DNA of 64,000 nt from Styela clava (lineage: Eukaryota > Chordata > Ascidiacea > Stolidobranchia > Styelidae), in NCBI RefSeq assembly GCF_964204865.1, contig NC_135258.1, positions 9,167,001 to 9,231,000 on the forward strand, written 5' to 3'. The notes beneath the pieces were generated by a model. That model worked only from the letters and a program-made list of their open reading frames with translations, did no database searches and was not told where the DNA came from. A program made the position numbers and the translations under genes. Shown here in pieces: positions 23,701-35,287 of this stretch (its first letter is position 1; every line of letters starts with the position of its first letter).

Positions 23701-26700
23701 AAAAAGGATATGTTGAAAAAGTTGTGGAGAGTCCACCTACTTGGAAATTAATTAAATATGAGCCAAACTTTGCAAACTCTCATAATAGTTTTCATGAATC
23801 ATTGAATCCTTCTTCATCAAATCAGCCAAGTAGAAGTACTGTCTTCCCTCCATCTACATTCAATGCTGGTGATTCTTCATCATCTGCTAAAAGACATACA
23901 GATTATTCTCCCTTTGTTCCTGATAATTTTTCAAATCCGAAAAGGCCTAGAGGTTAGTTTTTGTTATGATATCTACTGTACAAAAACATTTATTGATCAT
24001 ATTTTCAAATGCTGTATCAAGTTGTGTAAAGGGACTGAAACCTATGGGCAATGGGTATATTCACTTGGCTAACACAGATAGTCCTCGAACTCGTAATAGA
24101 ACTAAAATATTCTCAGTTCAACCGGAAAGCTTAAGGAAAATCGGAATAAAATTATGGCCTAACCCTAACCTGGTACATACCGGTATACTACGGGAATACC
24201 TCACATGTTTTTCACTCTGTACAAGGCTCTGCTCCACTGCTATGAGCTATCTTATTTTGAAAAACTGAAATCTTTCTGTTTCGGCGATGTCTACTCAGCT
24301 TATTAAATCACGGGTGATGGGATGGGGATTTGAACCCAAGATTTTTAAACTTTTGATGCCAACATAACTATTATTTCAACCACTAAGCCACTTGAATTCA
24401 TTATTATGTAGAAAATGTATTATCGTGTAAAACACTACTTAATGCAGATTTATTTTCACACTGAATTATATTATACTAGTTGATGACATTATTGAACTAT
24501 GATAGTTTTTTTCTTTTTTGTGTTTTATCGAACTTTGAGTAGGGATTGCAATATTTGGATAGGGTAAGATTTTTATGTTATTCCAAGAAATATGAAAGAT
24601 GACAGGTCGTTTAGAAAATAGGGGCTCAAAATCAGGCTCAACAACGGTATTTTTTTTCGTTATGCATAGCAAAAGTAAAGTCTAAATACTGCTTGATCAT
24701 ATATGGAAACTGTAGTCTCTAATGCGCTTACTATTCAAATTTGGGTATGAAATTAACACAGAAATCGATAATTTCTGATCCATGGTTATGTCTTTAATAA
24801 TACCGAAACTTACGATTGGTTCTTTTACCAGACTACGCATTGGAATCTAGAGTTCCAGTATCACACAATACACAATCATTTTATGACAATTTTGTAATAC
24901 CGCCACCCCCGGATGTTCTGTTGAAGGATGTTGAATCATGCTTTCATAACTTGTCTGTAGAAGGTGATTATTTTTTCACTAAAGCCTCCACGTAAATTTT
25001 ATATCATGCAGCATAATTCTTCCTTCTAATCTACTTTGCTATATCACTGTTTTCTTTACTGTTCTGCTCCAGAAAATCATTGATTTTTTGTAAGAATCAC
25101 AGCATTAACATTTATCACAGTTTGTGAATTGCTTTAATTGAAATTTCGCTTTTACATCTTCTTTTGTACATAATGTTATTTGACTTTTTTCCCACCATCA
25201 AGCATATCATAAACAATTAATGAAAATTGCTCTATGATTGTACCTTTGATGGTATATTTCATCTTATCTATCGTTACATTTTGGTTACTTATATTCATTT
25301 ACAAGTACTGCTTTGTTGATTAAACTAACATGCTAAAACAATTTTTTATGTGACAATTTCTTAGGTTTTGTTTTGCAATCTTTCATAGTCGCTCATACAA
25401 TGTAATATGAATGTCTTGAAATTCTGTTCAAAGCAGGTTTAATCAAATATCAGCAAAAATTCAATTTTGGTAACATTAGCAATTACACCTTCTTCTGACA
25501 ATCTTTTTATATTCAGATAATGCTTCAAAAAATGATGAAATTGAAGAAAATATAATGGAAATTATTACCAACACAAACAAAATTACCATAGATGACATTA
25601 TACAAAAAATACCTAATCAAAATACAAACTTAATACAACAGGTGAAAAAAAATTCATACTTTTGCTATTATTCTATCCTTTCTAATAACACTCTTATACA
25701 TAAAGCAAATCTAAAATTAATTAATCTTTTTAAAGGCATTATCAAATCTTATGAGGAAAAACAATATTAAAAAAGTAGGTGAATTTTACTCACTTCCACA
25801 AACAACTACCCAAGAATCACAAACAACTGTTCCAAAATTAACGCACGACGATGAACTCGTCCAAAATATTGGAAAATCATTTATTTCAGACGATTTTACT
25901 TCCGATATCGCATGTGAGTTTTCGCTTCGTTTAAATATTTGTAGTGGGAAAGGATTTTCATATTTAACTTGGGAGGTATGAAGGCCAATGAGACGGACGA
26001 CTCGAGCATGTGGTAAACCATGGCCTTTTGTTCTGGCCAATCCATGTCGAATTTGAAAATATTAAGTCAGATTTTCGTTTCATTTGAGTGGAATGAATAA
26101 CATGGGAAGCTGTTATCAACCAGCAGACTACCTTACGATGCTGATGATTCTAGCAATCGCATCCTATTCAATTATTCACCAAAGGATTTAATCCTGTGTG
26201 TATGGTAAAAAATGTGAGAGGGCACGCTTTCGATGCTTGACACAATGTACTAGCTGCCAAGCCGTCATATTTTAATCATACTCTGTTTAATTTATCATAG
26301 TTTAATAATGTCATCAACTTTTGTGTGTTCATATAAGTATGTAGTGAGACTGTATTAATTAATTTAAGCTTATTTAGTCTTTGTTTTTCAAGTATTTGAG
26401 CATTGCTGTCTTGTTTATCAAGTTGTATTAGAATTCAAAAATATATTTTAATATTCCAGTGGATGAAGCATCATTTCCCTCTTCTTCTTTCGTGTCTGCT
26501 CCTCCTGTTCCATTATTTCTTCCTGTTTCTGCACCTGTGCCGATATTGAACATCCCAGAAGGAAAAAATGCGATATCTTTGTTGAATGAATTTGCTCAAA
26601 AAAATAGTCAAATTCTTGAATACACCGAGGCAATGAGTGGACCAGACCATAAACGAAGGTAATATAATTAGTTCAGTATAATTAATTGATCATGGGGAAG

Positions 26701-29700
26701 TTGATGAGCATGTTCAGTCATTAGAATCTTGTGGAAGATTCTAACATAATGCTACCAGATGACGTGACAAATTCTTGTGAATTACTTCACAAATACCTAA
26801 CATAATGCTACCAGATGACGTGACAAATTCTTGTGAATTACTTCACAAATACGGTACCTAATTCTACCTATGATAGCATTCTAATAATCTCTGGCACGTT
26901 GGCTCCGATTTTTCCTCGTTTATTTTTAGACTTTTTTCCTATCACTATACCTAAAAACTTCCTTTCTGTTTGTCATTGAGTTTTGAATGAATGATTTTAG
27001 TTAGTGATTTGCGCAATTAGAACTCCGACTTTTGTTCAGTTTTAATACTTTATGATATGTTTATAGTTTTCATTTTATAAATACTAATTGGGTAAAGAAT
27101 ATGGTTAAATTTAGGATGAATTGAAAATTTTGACATCTGACTTTTGGGGAGTTTAAAAATCACTCCAAATATAATGGACCTTTCCCCGACCTTTGACCCC
27201 CGAAAAATTCTTTGTATACTTTACCATTGCAAAATTTTCGGGGCTATTTTAAGAGTGCTTTTGCGAGTTGACGCCTGTAAAATGGTGTATGTGTTTCAAA
27301 CCATCATTTTGATTCATCGCATACAACAATCTGTTTTTTAAAAGTACCGGTAAAGAATTTCAGCCTAGTCTATCACAGCTATTTCTACAATAATTTTTAT
27401 TACTGCAATTAAATTAAAACTCCCAGGAAGACAGAGTGATCATTGAATTGTCTGATTTACATTTAAGTATTTGAAACACAACTGAAAACTAACGAAAAGA
27501 GTTCAAAAACGAGGTAATGTTCACGAACACGCTTGAAAATCGTCACCTCTTGCATGTTGCTGATTGGCCAATGTCTCGAAGTAAACAAGGAAGTCGATCC
27601 TCGGGGAAAAGTCCATATCAGTAAAAATGTCAAACTTCGACTGAGACCTCACAGCTTTTCCCCTGACTTCCACACATGATTAAGGATGATTGGCTTGCTT
27701 GTGTCTACTGCCCATCATGTGTCATATCAATTATATCAAAAAGTTTTATTCTTTAGTTTATTTCTCTGCCACAGATTTAGAATGGCTGTCAAGCTTGGAA
27801 ATCAAAATTTTTTTGGACCTGAAGCGCCAACCAAGAAAGAGGCAAAATTAAAAGCAGCCGAGGTTGCACTTGCAGCTTTGCATAGTTCTGTTATGAATGA
27901 GAATGGATCTACTCCAGGGAACCCTGTGAGTAATGTTTTTGAATCAGGGCTATCTAGTACCATACAGTTTTTTACCAATTTTTAATGCCGATTTTTTTCA
28001 GCGAACATTGGTTATATGGAATTTGATACTAGCTGTTTTTCTGTTTGTGGTGGCATGAACTGAATTTGAGTATTATGCCGATAGGTTTTTTCTAACGCTC
28101 AATTTTACGCTATAATTCTTTACAGTCTCAGGAGCTCTCGGCACTCGATTATACGTAACTTTGCTCAGAGATCCATCTTCTTTATTTCTGAGTGAGCAGA
28201 TGTGCATGAGTGAGAAAACATCCATAAGAAAATGTAAGAAAAATATCAACATAAAATAACTCTTATTATTTTAGTCTTCACTTGTTGAAGCAACTTTCAA
28301 TGACAAAGTTGCAGCATTGGTACTACAGAAATATAACGAATTGTCACAAGTTTTGCCTGATACTATTGTGGGGAAGAAAATTATTGCTGGATTCGTTATG
28401 ACGAGGAAATTAAAGTCTGGTGAAACTGCAATGCAAGTCGTCAGTATTGGATCAGGTAAACACTTTCATGCAGCGAAGGGTGTGGTTTTGGACTATTGAG
28501 TATATAAATATGATATATTATAAAGCGTGTTTATCCATCTTTTGCTTAAAACTAGGTATCTAATGATATGTAAAGAAAGAATGAAAACTGGCTATTCAGT
28601 TATGATCGATTAGATATGTGTCATAGTTTAATTTTAATAAAGTCAAATTATATTTTTAATACATTTTAAGATGTATGGTATTAGGCTTAGAAATGCATCA
28701 GGAGTTAAAAAGCTTGGAAGCCCTGATTAAACCTTTCCTTTCTCTTAGGTAATCGTTGTGTGAAAGGTGACAAACTAAGTCTCCGTGGAGAGACTGTGAA
28801 TGATTGTCATGCTGAAGTTATAGCTAGGAGAGGGCTTGTCCGATATTTATATCGAGAATTGATTAATTGTGATGAAGATTTCAAGTTTGTTTTGAAAGAT
28901 GATAAGTAAGTATAACTTTAGACTGTATAATGAAATTTATTGGAATCAAAAGAAATTTTTTTTATTGTTAAATGGGCTGAAATATAAATATGTGGTATCT
29001 GCTTTTATCATACTGTTAATGTGTTTGGATTATGCAAACTATAGTCAATCATAGCGTAAGATTATTCTCTAACTAGTAGAGCCATTGACTTAAATTGAGT
29101 TGAAGTACTCTGTCATCTAAGAGGGATAATTCGAACTTGACTAACCATGATAGTGACTTCGGAGAATAAATTGGGCTAGCCATTAAAATAGTGAACAATA
29201 ACAGGGAAATTTGATCTACCATGTCTGTTAATATTGTATTTGAAATTAGATTTTAAGTCACTAGTTAGATGCAGCAATAACTCAAAAAAGGCTGTGTTGA
29301 TGTCATGAAAAATGTTGTCAATGCATGATTGAGTCCTACTTTAATTTTCAAAAATACATTCTGTTCAAGGCGACTTTCATTTTACAGTATCTTTGTGCCT
29401 CATTTTCATTCATTTCTCCTTTTCATTTTTGTGACTCAAAACATAAGTGACTCTACTTGATTTATGACTCGGATGTAATGAATTGACTTGTTTTGGGACT
29501 CAAACTCTAAAATTTACTGAGACTGTACAGTCTGTACTCGAAAGTCAGATGACCACCATTACTGATTAGTTGTCCATAATCCCATGCTGTTTTGTTTTTC
29601 ACTTCTTTTTTTCCTTATGTTTCAGATATGATTTAAATCCTGGTATTGAATTCCATCTGTTTATAAATACTGCACCATGTGGCGACAGTGCTATTTTTGC

Positions 29701-32700
29701 ACCGAGTGATGCGGCCACTGATCAACCAGGTCAAGATGGAAGTGATGGATTACATCATCCAGTGTTTGAGAATAATAAACAGGGCCTCTTGAGAACAAAA
29801 GTTGAAAATGGTAAATTTTACAAGAAAGATTGTTTTATGAATTTTTTCATTATTATTTCGGAACTTTTTTGACTAAGAACACACCTGCTACGCTTGTCTT
29901 TATGTACTTATTTACTTTTATGTCAATTATGTATTCAAGCAGCTTCATATTTCAGACACAGTTAACTCACTTGAGTGAATACACTTAAGTGTATAAGTTT
30001 AATTGAAATAAAATACTTGTTGATGAATTATCAATATTAACTGTTGCTATTCCTATTTAACAAGATGCAATTCAAAAATCTATATATAGGTCACCTTAAT
30101 GGTGTTTAAGTTGCTATGAAAATCTTTTTAGTTCAACTATCACCAATAATTGTCTGAAATCCTGACTCAAAATTTCACCTTTGACTTCATTGCTTCAAAA
30201 ATACGACCCTTAACTCTATTATCAATAGGTTATGCCAAACTCTGAACTACACAGCAATACTCGAGTCTAAGTTAACTTTTGAAATATCTATCTTATGTTG
30301 CTTTATCTAACGGAGCAAATGGCAATGTTTTAATTCACACAGGTGAAGGTTGCATTCCCATTGAAAGAGATACATCAGTGCCAACATGGGATGGAATACT
30401 ACGAGGTGAAAGGTTAAGAACAATGTCATGCAGCGATAAAATTGCAAAGTGGAATTTTCTGGGGTTACAGGTACACAAAAAATTTGAATTGACACAATAT
30501 TTTCTATATCTATAAAAGTCTTTTTTAGGAAAAAATCTTTGCATGATTAAAACTACAATTTAGCATGAAAGAATTGCTTTTTTCAATTTGGTGTTAGGCA
30601 ATACTTGTATACATAAAGTGAACCAGAACTTAGCAATAGATGAAGATTCCAAATAAGAAATTGGATGCATTCAGGATCCTGAAATAGTTATGTAAACTTT
30701 GCGAAATAAAAATAGGGGCTGAAGGTCAATTTGTCACCTTATAGTTAAGATACTCTCATTTTCTTCATCTGCCAGATAAAATAATTTTTAAGTACTACTC
30801 TGTTTTCAGTAAGCTCTTTAATTTTATAGGGGTCGCTGTTGAGTCACTTTTTGAATCCAATTTATATGTCGACACTCACGCTGGGTATGTTGTACAACCA
30901 TGGACATTTAACGAGAGCAATATGTTGCCGAGTACAAAAGTTTATGGAACAACTTGAACCTGACCTTTCACCCCCTATTCCATTCACTGTTCATCATCCT
31001 AAGGTTTGTACAAAATTTACAGTGCTTTTTATAGGACACTTGTTTATAGCTTTTGCTCTGAACAAGGCCCTGTACAGTAGTCATTCACTGATATCCCACA
31101 GAAACATAAAGAGCTATCTTACAATTTATCTCATCCCGAGTGAGAGATTTGACCCTGTAATAAGGGACCTTCGATGCCAATGCAGTTAAGTCTATTAGTT
31201 TAACCACCAGGCCATTGTGCAATTTTAAACACGATTACACTGAATTATCCTTTTATTTATGGTATACATTATCAACAGGGTGAAATCACATGTCCACTGG
31301 TTGGCTACGGTTTCCTCCACCAATCAATTCCATGCCCATAAGATGAATCAGTGGTCTGCTTTTTCAATACCTGAGATGCACTGGTAGGGTCATGGCTAAC
31401 ATTATGATTAAGCTATATCCTCAGCTTTTTACTCTAAGGCAGGGGTTCTCAACTTTTTTTCTGTTAAACATCCCCCGAATTACGAAATAATCAACGCGAA
31501 CCCCCGATAATCAGACACCAAACAAAGTTGTGATATATTGACTGACAATTTACTGCAATGACAATTCATTGGCCAACTTTGTAATTAAATTAAATATTCA
31601 TGTTGATGTTATTGCTCTTGTCCTCCTCCCAACTAATGAATTCTTGAAATCTCTCTCAAGTTTCAATGAGCATTTTCTGCAATGCTTGCAGCACATTGTC
31701 TTTTGAGATTTTACAGTTTGGCTGAAAAGCCGTGCATTTCACATTGTTGCGTCACAATCACAACAACGCTAGATCAGTGAAAATTTACTCTGAGTTTCAA
31801 TTTGCTTTCATTTTCATCTGGTAGTTACTTAGTTTTCTTTTGTTAAAGGATATTGAAAAAAAAAAAAAAAATCGACTGCCATCCAAGTACCCCTGAAAAT
31901 CTTCCCGTGAACCCCTGGGGGTTTGCGAACCCCAGGTTGAGAACCCCTGCTCTAAGGGATAAAAACTTTCCTGCGAAGGGGTTCCACCTGTTTCCATTCA
32001 AGTCTAATCTTGTGGGGAATAATTATGCGCAAAGGATTGCTGGATTCTTCACCGCCATAAGGTGATTCATGTAACCTCTGGTTGATTATGACCTCACCCA
32101 CCACCAAGTTCATGCATCTGGAACGATTACCTATTATCATACCGGACATGGACTGATAGGCAGAGGAGAGGCCGAGTTTTGTGATATGTTTGAGCCATCT
32201 TTTAGCTTTTCTCTTCCTGGCATGAATATGAAGATATAACCAAATTATCAGCACTGAATCGAAGGGCTGGCACACAATATTTGCAGTGCTGTCTGTGTAA
32301 AGTAATAAAAAATTGCGTTAGCGAAAAATACAAATAAGTATATTTCACCAGGTTAGTGGTCAGAATCCAGACAGAGAAATAGCAAAAATGAAGACGAGAG
32401 AATTCAGTGTGAACTGGAGTTTGGGTGATGAAAGACCAGAAGTATTAGATGGTACAACAGGAAAAAGTGAACCACGGTTTGGTTCTGTGGGAATATCGAG
32501 AATTTGTAAGGCAGGACTATTTCAAGAATTCCAAAAGGTGAGATGATTTACTAATTGAGATTGTTTTGCCAAATCAAGTGAATAAATAGGCACCTCCTCT
32601 ATGATTGTTTTATAGCCCATTGTGTTCTCATATTAATCTAGATTTAGGATTACTAAAACTATCTCATAGCTAGAGAAGCAACACAACACAAGTTCATCCA

Positions 32701-33362
32701 GAGCTTGGAGCCCTGGTGTTTTGTTGCAGCTCGAGTTAAAGCCAAACATATCATAAGGGATAGCGCTGGAGCCTAAGCTAGAAAAAAATTGTCGACTTCA
32801 GCTCATAATCATCCAATTATTTTCATTTTGATTGCACACCGGCAACCCACCCTGAATAATTGAAATTGAATATTTCGGGGAATAGATTTTATTATTAACT
32901 CCATAATACATAGAATGAAATGAAGCAATTTGAATTAATTGCATTGATATTAGAGTCTCTAATACCATTGCCCCTAAGACATGCATAAAAGTCTTAAGAG
33001 AGTGAAGAGACCAATCGTCGTTTTACTATTTATTTTTTAAATTTCTTCTGTGATAATGGTAGAGATCCGTTCGTCACTATATTACAGTCAGTTTGATATC
33101 TCGTGTAAATATTGATTTTTCGTTCGAGTGATAAAATAATAAAACTTGACTAATATAAGTCTGTTAGATGAAATTATGTGATGAATATTATTGTCAGCTT
33201 TGCACAAAATTTGACCAACAAGATATGTTTAAAGATGGATATTACAAGAGCAAGATGGGGGCTGCTGAATATCAGAGTGCTAAGCAAACTCTTTGGTATG
33301 CATTTGAGAAAAACGGTTTCGGAAAATGGATGCCAAAACCCAAGGAAGAAAAAGATTTTTAA
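20761..33362 (+). CDS. ADAR: ADAR1-like double-stranded RNA adenosine deaminase
   Basis: Fifteen exons join in frame to 812 residues: 20761-20852, 23177-23272, 23693-23952, 24832-24963, 25517-25641, 25736-25913, 26460-26658, 27775-27925, 28275-28455, 28749-28905, 29626-29810, 30343-30470, 30830-31003, 32352-32537, 33168-33362. The enzyme converts adenosine to inosine in dsRNA. Residues about 19-84 form a Z-alpha winged helix with N58, Y62, P77-P78 and W80, spaced exactly as the Z-DNA contacts of human ADAR1. A second winged helix (about 201-256) looks degenerate. One dsRBD follows (about 330-397, KKEAK at 381-385). The deaminase has H492-A-E494, C542 in APCGDS and C615 in SCSDK as zinc and proton-shuttle residues. 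The end ([15 protein letters not shown]) is ADAR-like. The start has an 'aaaATGG' context. Vertebrate ADAR1 has three dsRBDs, so this one is reduced. Confidence 0.95.
21586..22404 (+). CDS. Unrecognised coiled-coil, probably tail-anchored protein nested in ADAR intron 1
   Basis: A single uninterrupted frame of 272 residues lies wholly within ADAR intron 1 on the same strand. The first ATG is at 21586 ('aaaaaATGT'); an in-frame GTG lies 9 bases earlier. Residues about 1-180 are Ser/Asn/Glu-rich and look disordered, with a basic patch PPKKRGK. A stretch of about 40 residues ([19 protein letters not shown] onward) has heptad-like spacing of a coiled coil. The last 28 residues form one hydrophobic helix ([20 protein letters not shown]) ending at the C-terminus, the layout of a tail-anchored membrane protein. 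AATAAA words overlap and follow the stop, then an A-rich run. It has no introns, so it may be a retrocopy or a native single-exon gene. I do not recognise the family. Length and composition make chance unlikely. Confidence 0.7.
   Translation: MSVIDETEESPSWLDESTELPSVNTSDSYGSSGKRFGAAVAKNKLSRLNKNISKTMRRRHSSDESSVTNLNSYNSQSGMEMQNTNYVTRRFLERDNSTSREEIPQCVGTKNLPVNSNTSESLSSADSNTQHDYSLGSAALSSAKSIGRYVAKSIARESSLPPKKRGKFHCLHSTQKNDQNDENKNDAAMEKQIKFQSNRIANLENTLELVYKKMKLHEDNIDELQEKLYLVEFGTPGTFLASCRFYIALFKCTAIPIIIVEVIYRVIFAAFQ
22440..22775 (+). mobile_element. tRNA-derived SINE, family A (best copy)
   Basis: The copy runs from 'ggctcggcggtatggcacat' (box A region) through 'aggttcgaatcccatgcggg' (box B), 'gtgcaagaggattgctgg', 'ccgctggtcggttacgtc' and 'ggtaaccggacggaaggcc' to 'gggtaaatatgtaaatccta'. 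It begins about 35 bases after the stop of the nested gene. Confidence 0.85.
22965..23054. mobile_element. 90-bp hAT-type MITE
   Basis: TIRs are 'cagtggttcctaaaccg' and 'cttaggaaccattg'. Flanks 'ttctatag' (22957-22964) and 'ttctttag' (23055-23062) form an 8-bp target duplication with one mismatch. The CAGTGGTTC start and 8-bp duplication are typical of hAT. Confidence 0.75.
24013..24195 (+). repeat. Dispersed repeat family C, copy 2
   Basis: 'caagttgtgtaaagggactg', 'attcacttggctaacac', 'cgaactcgtaatagaact' and 'cctaaccctaacctggtac' match the copies at 1-140 and 34986-35130. It lies in an ADAR intron. Confidence 0.75.
24205..24405 (-). mobile_element. tRNA-derived SINE, family B, copy 1
   Basis: On the minus strand the head reads 'gtggcttagtggttgaaat' (box A) and 'gggttcaaatcccc' (box B, a perfect GGTTCAAATCC). 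It is followed by a body containing 'aagatagctcat' and 'gagccttgtacagag'. A second copy with the same body is at 31015-31232. Confidence 0.75.
25517..25804 (+). other. Second winged-helix (degenerate Z-like) module in ADAR, split by a 94-bp intron
   Basis: Exons 25517-25641 and 25736-25913 encode [20 protein letters not shown] then [19 protein letters not shown] and GEFYSLP (about residues 201-256). The helix, helix, L-x-x-L, beta-wing pattern parallels the Z-alpha copy. However, the positions of N58 and Y62 are Q234 and S238, and there is no PPxW. It sits where vertebrate ADAR1 has Z-beta. Assignment is from pattern only. Confidence 0.6.
26741..26852. repeat. Perfect 56-bp tandem duplication in an ADAR intron
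   Basis: A 56-base unit beginning 'ctaacataatgctaccagat' is present twice, head to tail (26741-26796 and 26797-26852), with no differences seen. Confidence 0.95.
31015..31232 (-). mobile_element. tRNA-derived SINE, family B, copy 2
   Basis: On the minus strand the head 'atggcctggtggttaaact' (box A) and 'cagggtcaaatctctc' (weak box B) precede 'gtaagatagctct' and 'gtacagggccttgttcagag'. That body is shared with the 24205-24405 copy. It lies directly after ADAR exon 13. Confidence 0.65.
31270..31985 (+). mobile_element. SINE-A fragment interrupted by a hAT element
   Basis: 'ccactggttggctacgg' and 'gatgcactggtagggtc' through 'gattaagctatatcctcagc' match the SINE-A body and tail. After the 510-bp insertion the tail resumes with 'gataaaaactttcc'. 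The tRNA-like head is missing. Confidence 0.6.
31440..31949. mobile_element. 510-bp non-autonomous hAT element
   Basis: TIRs are 'caggggttctcaac' and 'gttgagaacccctg'. An exact 8-bp duplication 'ctctaagg' flanks it (31432-31439 and 31950-31957). The interior has no transposase frame. It is inserted in an older SINE-A tail within the ADAR intron between exons 13 and 14. Confidence 0.9.
31990..32245 (+). repeat. Headless SINE-A copy
   Basis: 'aattatgcgcaaaggattg', 'ccgccataaggtgattca', 'catggactgatagg' and 'gatatgtttgagccatct' follow the SINE-A body and tail in order. Confidence 0.65.
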
Positions 33363-33477
33363 ACTTTTTACTGTATTTTTGGACTATTTTACTGAAAATG
33401 CTATTTATTCACAATCATAGTTGTACATTTCTTTCAATTTATAGCATGCTTTTATTGCTACATAAATTATTCTTATA

Positions 33478-33483
33478 AATAAA
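33478..33483 (+). terminator. Candidate ADAR polyadenylation signal
   Basis: AATAAA stands about 115 bases after the ADAR stop, the first match to the consensus hexamer downstream of it. Another follows near 33610. Confidence 0.5.
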
Positions 33484-33794
33484 AAATAGAGAATTTCCTT
33501 AAACACTTCTAAGGCTACTTTTCAGCTTATTTTGTATCAATTTCAAATTTAATATCAGATTATGTGTCAATGTGTGTGAAGCTTATTTGAAATTCTGTCA
33601 TTATGACGCAATAAATATCTAGTCGCAATGAGAGACGCGACGAGTCACTTGGCAAAGTCACAGCGAGGCTAAAGTAAACATTCTTGTTTGAGGTTTTAAA
33701 GCGTGGCTGGAAGAAAGGCGAGGTTATTCCGAGGGCGAATGATGAAATGCTGATGTTTGCTATCTAAGTTGGTATTAATTTATAAATGTAAGTT

Positions 33795-33885
33795 CTTGTG
33801 CCGATGAGGACATATGATGAAGCCGTCATATCAGCTTTCATCTCCCTCTAAGTCTAGGATAAATTTTAAAAACCTATACATCGCT
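33795..33885 (+). repeat. SINE-A tail fragment
   Basis: 'catatgatgaagccgtcata' and the 'aggataaattttaaaaacct' end match the last 80 bases of SINE-A. Confidence 0.6.
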
Positions 33886-34231
33886 AAACCCCATACATGA
33901 TAAACTGACCACGGGCAAGTTCTTCCGAAAACGAATAACAGTGTGCTCGCGAAACGAGAATTTAGTGTAGATCTGTTTCCTTCCGAGCAATTCCAATCTC
34001 TTTGCGTCGCAGAGCCTATACCAGTACCCGAGTGCTACTGTCTTATTAGCTAAACTAGCTAGCAAAATCCTGTTGTAAAAAACACAATGTTATAAGAACG
34101 TGTTTCTTACTGAATTTGTTTGAAGTCGGTGTGGCAATGAAATTGAATAACTCTTTAGAAATTTCTGCGAGGACCCCTACAATGCCGTAAGATCAATAAC
34201 AAAGAGAAACAATTTTTTGTGCTTGCAAACT

Positions 34232-34443
34232 ACAGTAGAACTCTACCTACAAAATTAATTCGTTTCGGAAGCCCATTCGTAGGTAGAAATTACCGTAAGT
34301 AGGAACACATTTTATCTGTTAATGCTCTAAGCCCTCACAAAACTCGGACGTAATGTTTGTATAAATTATAATTATTGTTAAACCCGTAACAACTACATTT
34401 GATTTTTTGTATCACGAGTCTTTCGTAGGTAGAGTTTCTAGGT
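34232..34443. mobile_element. MITE with 'agaactctacctac' terminal repeats
   Basis: The left end 'acagtagaactctacctaca' and the right end 'cgtaggtagagtttctaggt' are inverted repeats of about 22 bases. The interior includes 'ttaattcgtttcggaagccc', a word seen in widespread animal MITEs. No clear target duplication was found. Confidence 0.6.
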
Positions 34444-34985
34444 GCGGCCCGCAGCTTGACCCAGTTACTTGTATCTGGCCTGTAAAATAGTTTACACATC
34501 CCTACCCTAACCAAACAAAAATAAAATAGCCCATTTATAGAGATGTGTTATTGTGCACGCAGTAAGAGATTTATTTTGCCCCATAATCAGCACAATGATT
34601 ACAGAAACACTATATATATATATATTATAAATAAACTACAAAATATGGCACTTTATTCAATTGAAGATTTCATGATTTTGAAAGATCTCTAACAAGTAGT
34701 GTATTATACAAGAAATGGTGTGTTCAACACATGTTTTAAAAAGGGATTGATAATGGTGGTATTATGTTGCAATTCACAAATCTATATTTTGAATGTTCAG
34801 ATTTTCAACAATATTTCATAGAATATTAGAACCAAAAGTACAATAAGCTTGATTCGGATGTTGTTATACAGTTCAGGCGCAAGTTATATATATTCAAACT
34901 TCTTCTTACATTTGAAGATGGATAAAATAAGGGCGCTCCAGAAGTGTGTGTCCAATATGGAGGTAACTAATTTTGTTCGCCTACC

Positions 34986-35130
34986 TTACATCAAGTTGTG
35001 TAAAGGAAATGAAAACAATGAGCAGGGGTGTATTCACTTGGCTAACACGGACAGTCCCCGAACTCGTAATAGATCTAAAATAGGGAAAATCGAAATAAAA
35101 TTATCGCCTAACCCTAACGTGGTACACACA
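34986..35130 (+). repeat. Dispersed repeat family C, copy 3
   Basis: 'catcaagttgtgtaaagg', 'gtattcacttggctaacacg', 'cgaactcgtaatagatct' and 'taaccctaacgtggtacaca' match the copies at 1-140 and 24013-24195. Confidence 0.75.
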
Positions 35131-35287
35131 CTATGGGAGTCCCAAAACAAGAACTATTTAAATTGCATAATACCGAAAATTTTCGATTATAGCAGATCGG
35201 GCTACTGAAAATATATATATACGATATATTAAAGTTTTTACACATTTTTGAAGATTTGGCACAATTTTCGTTTGACTTCACAATATT

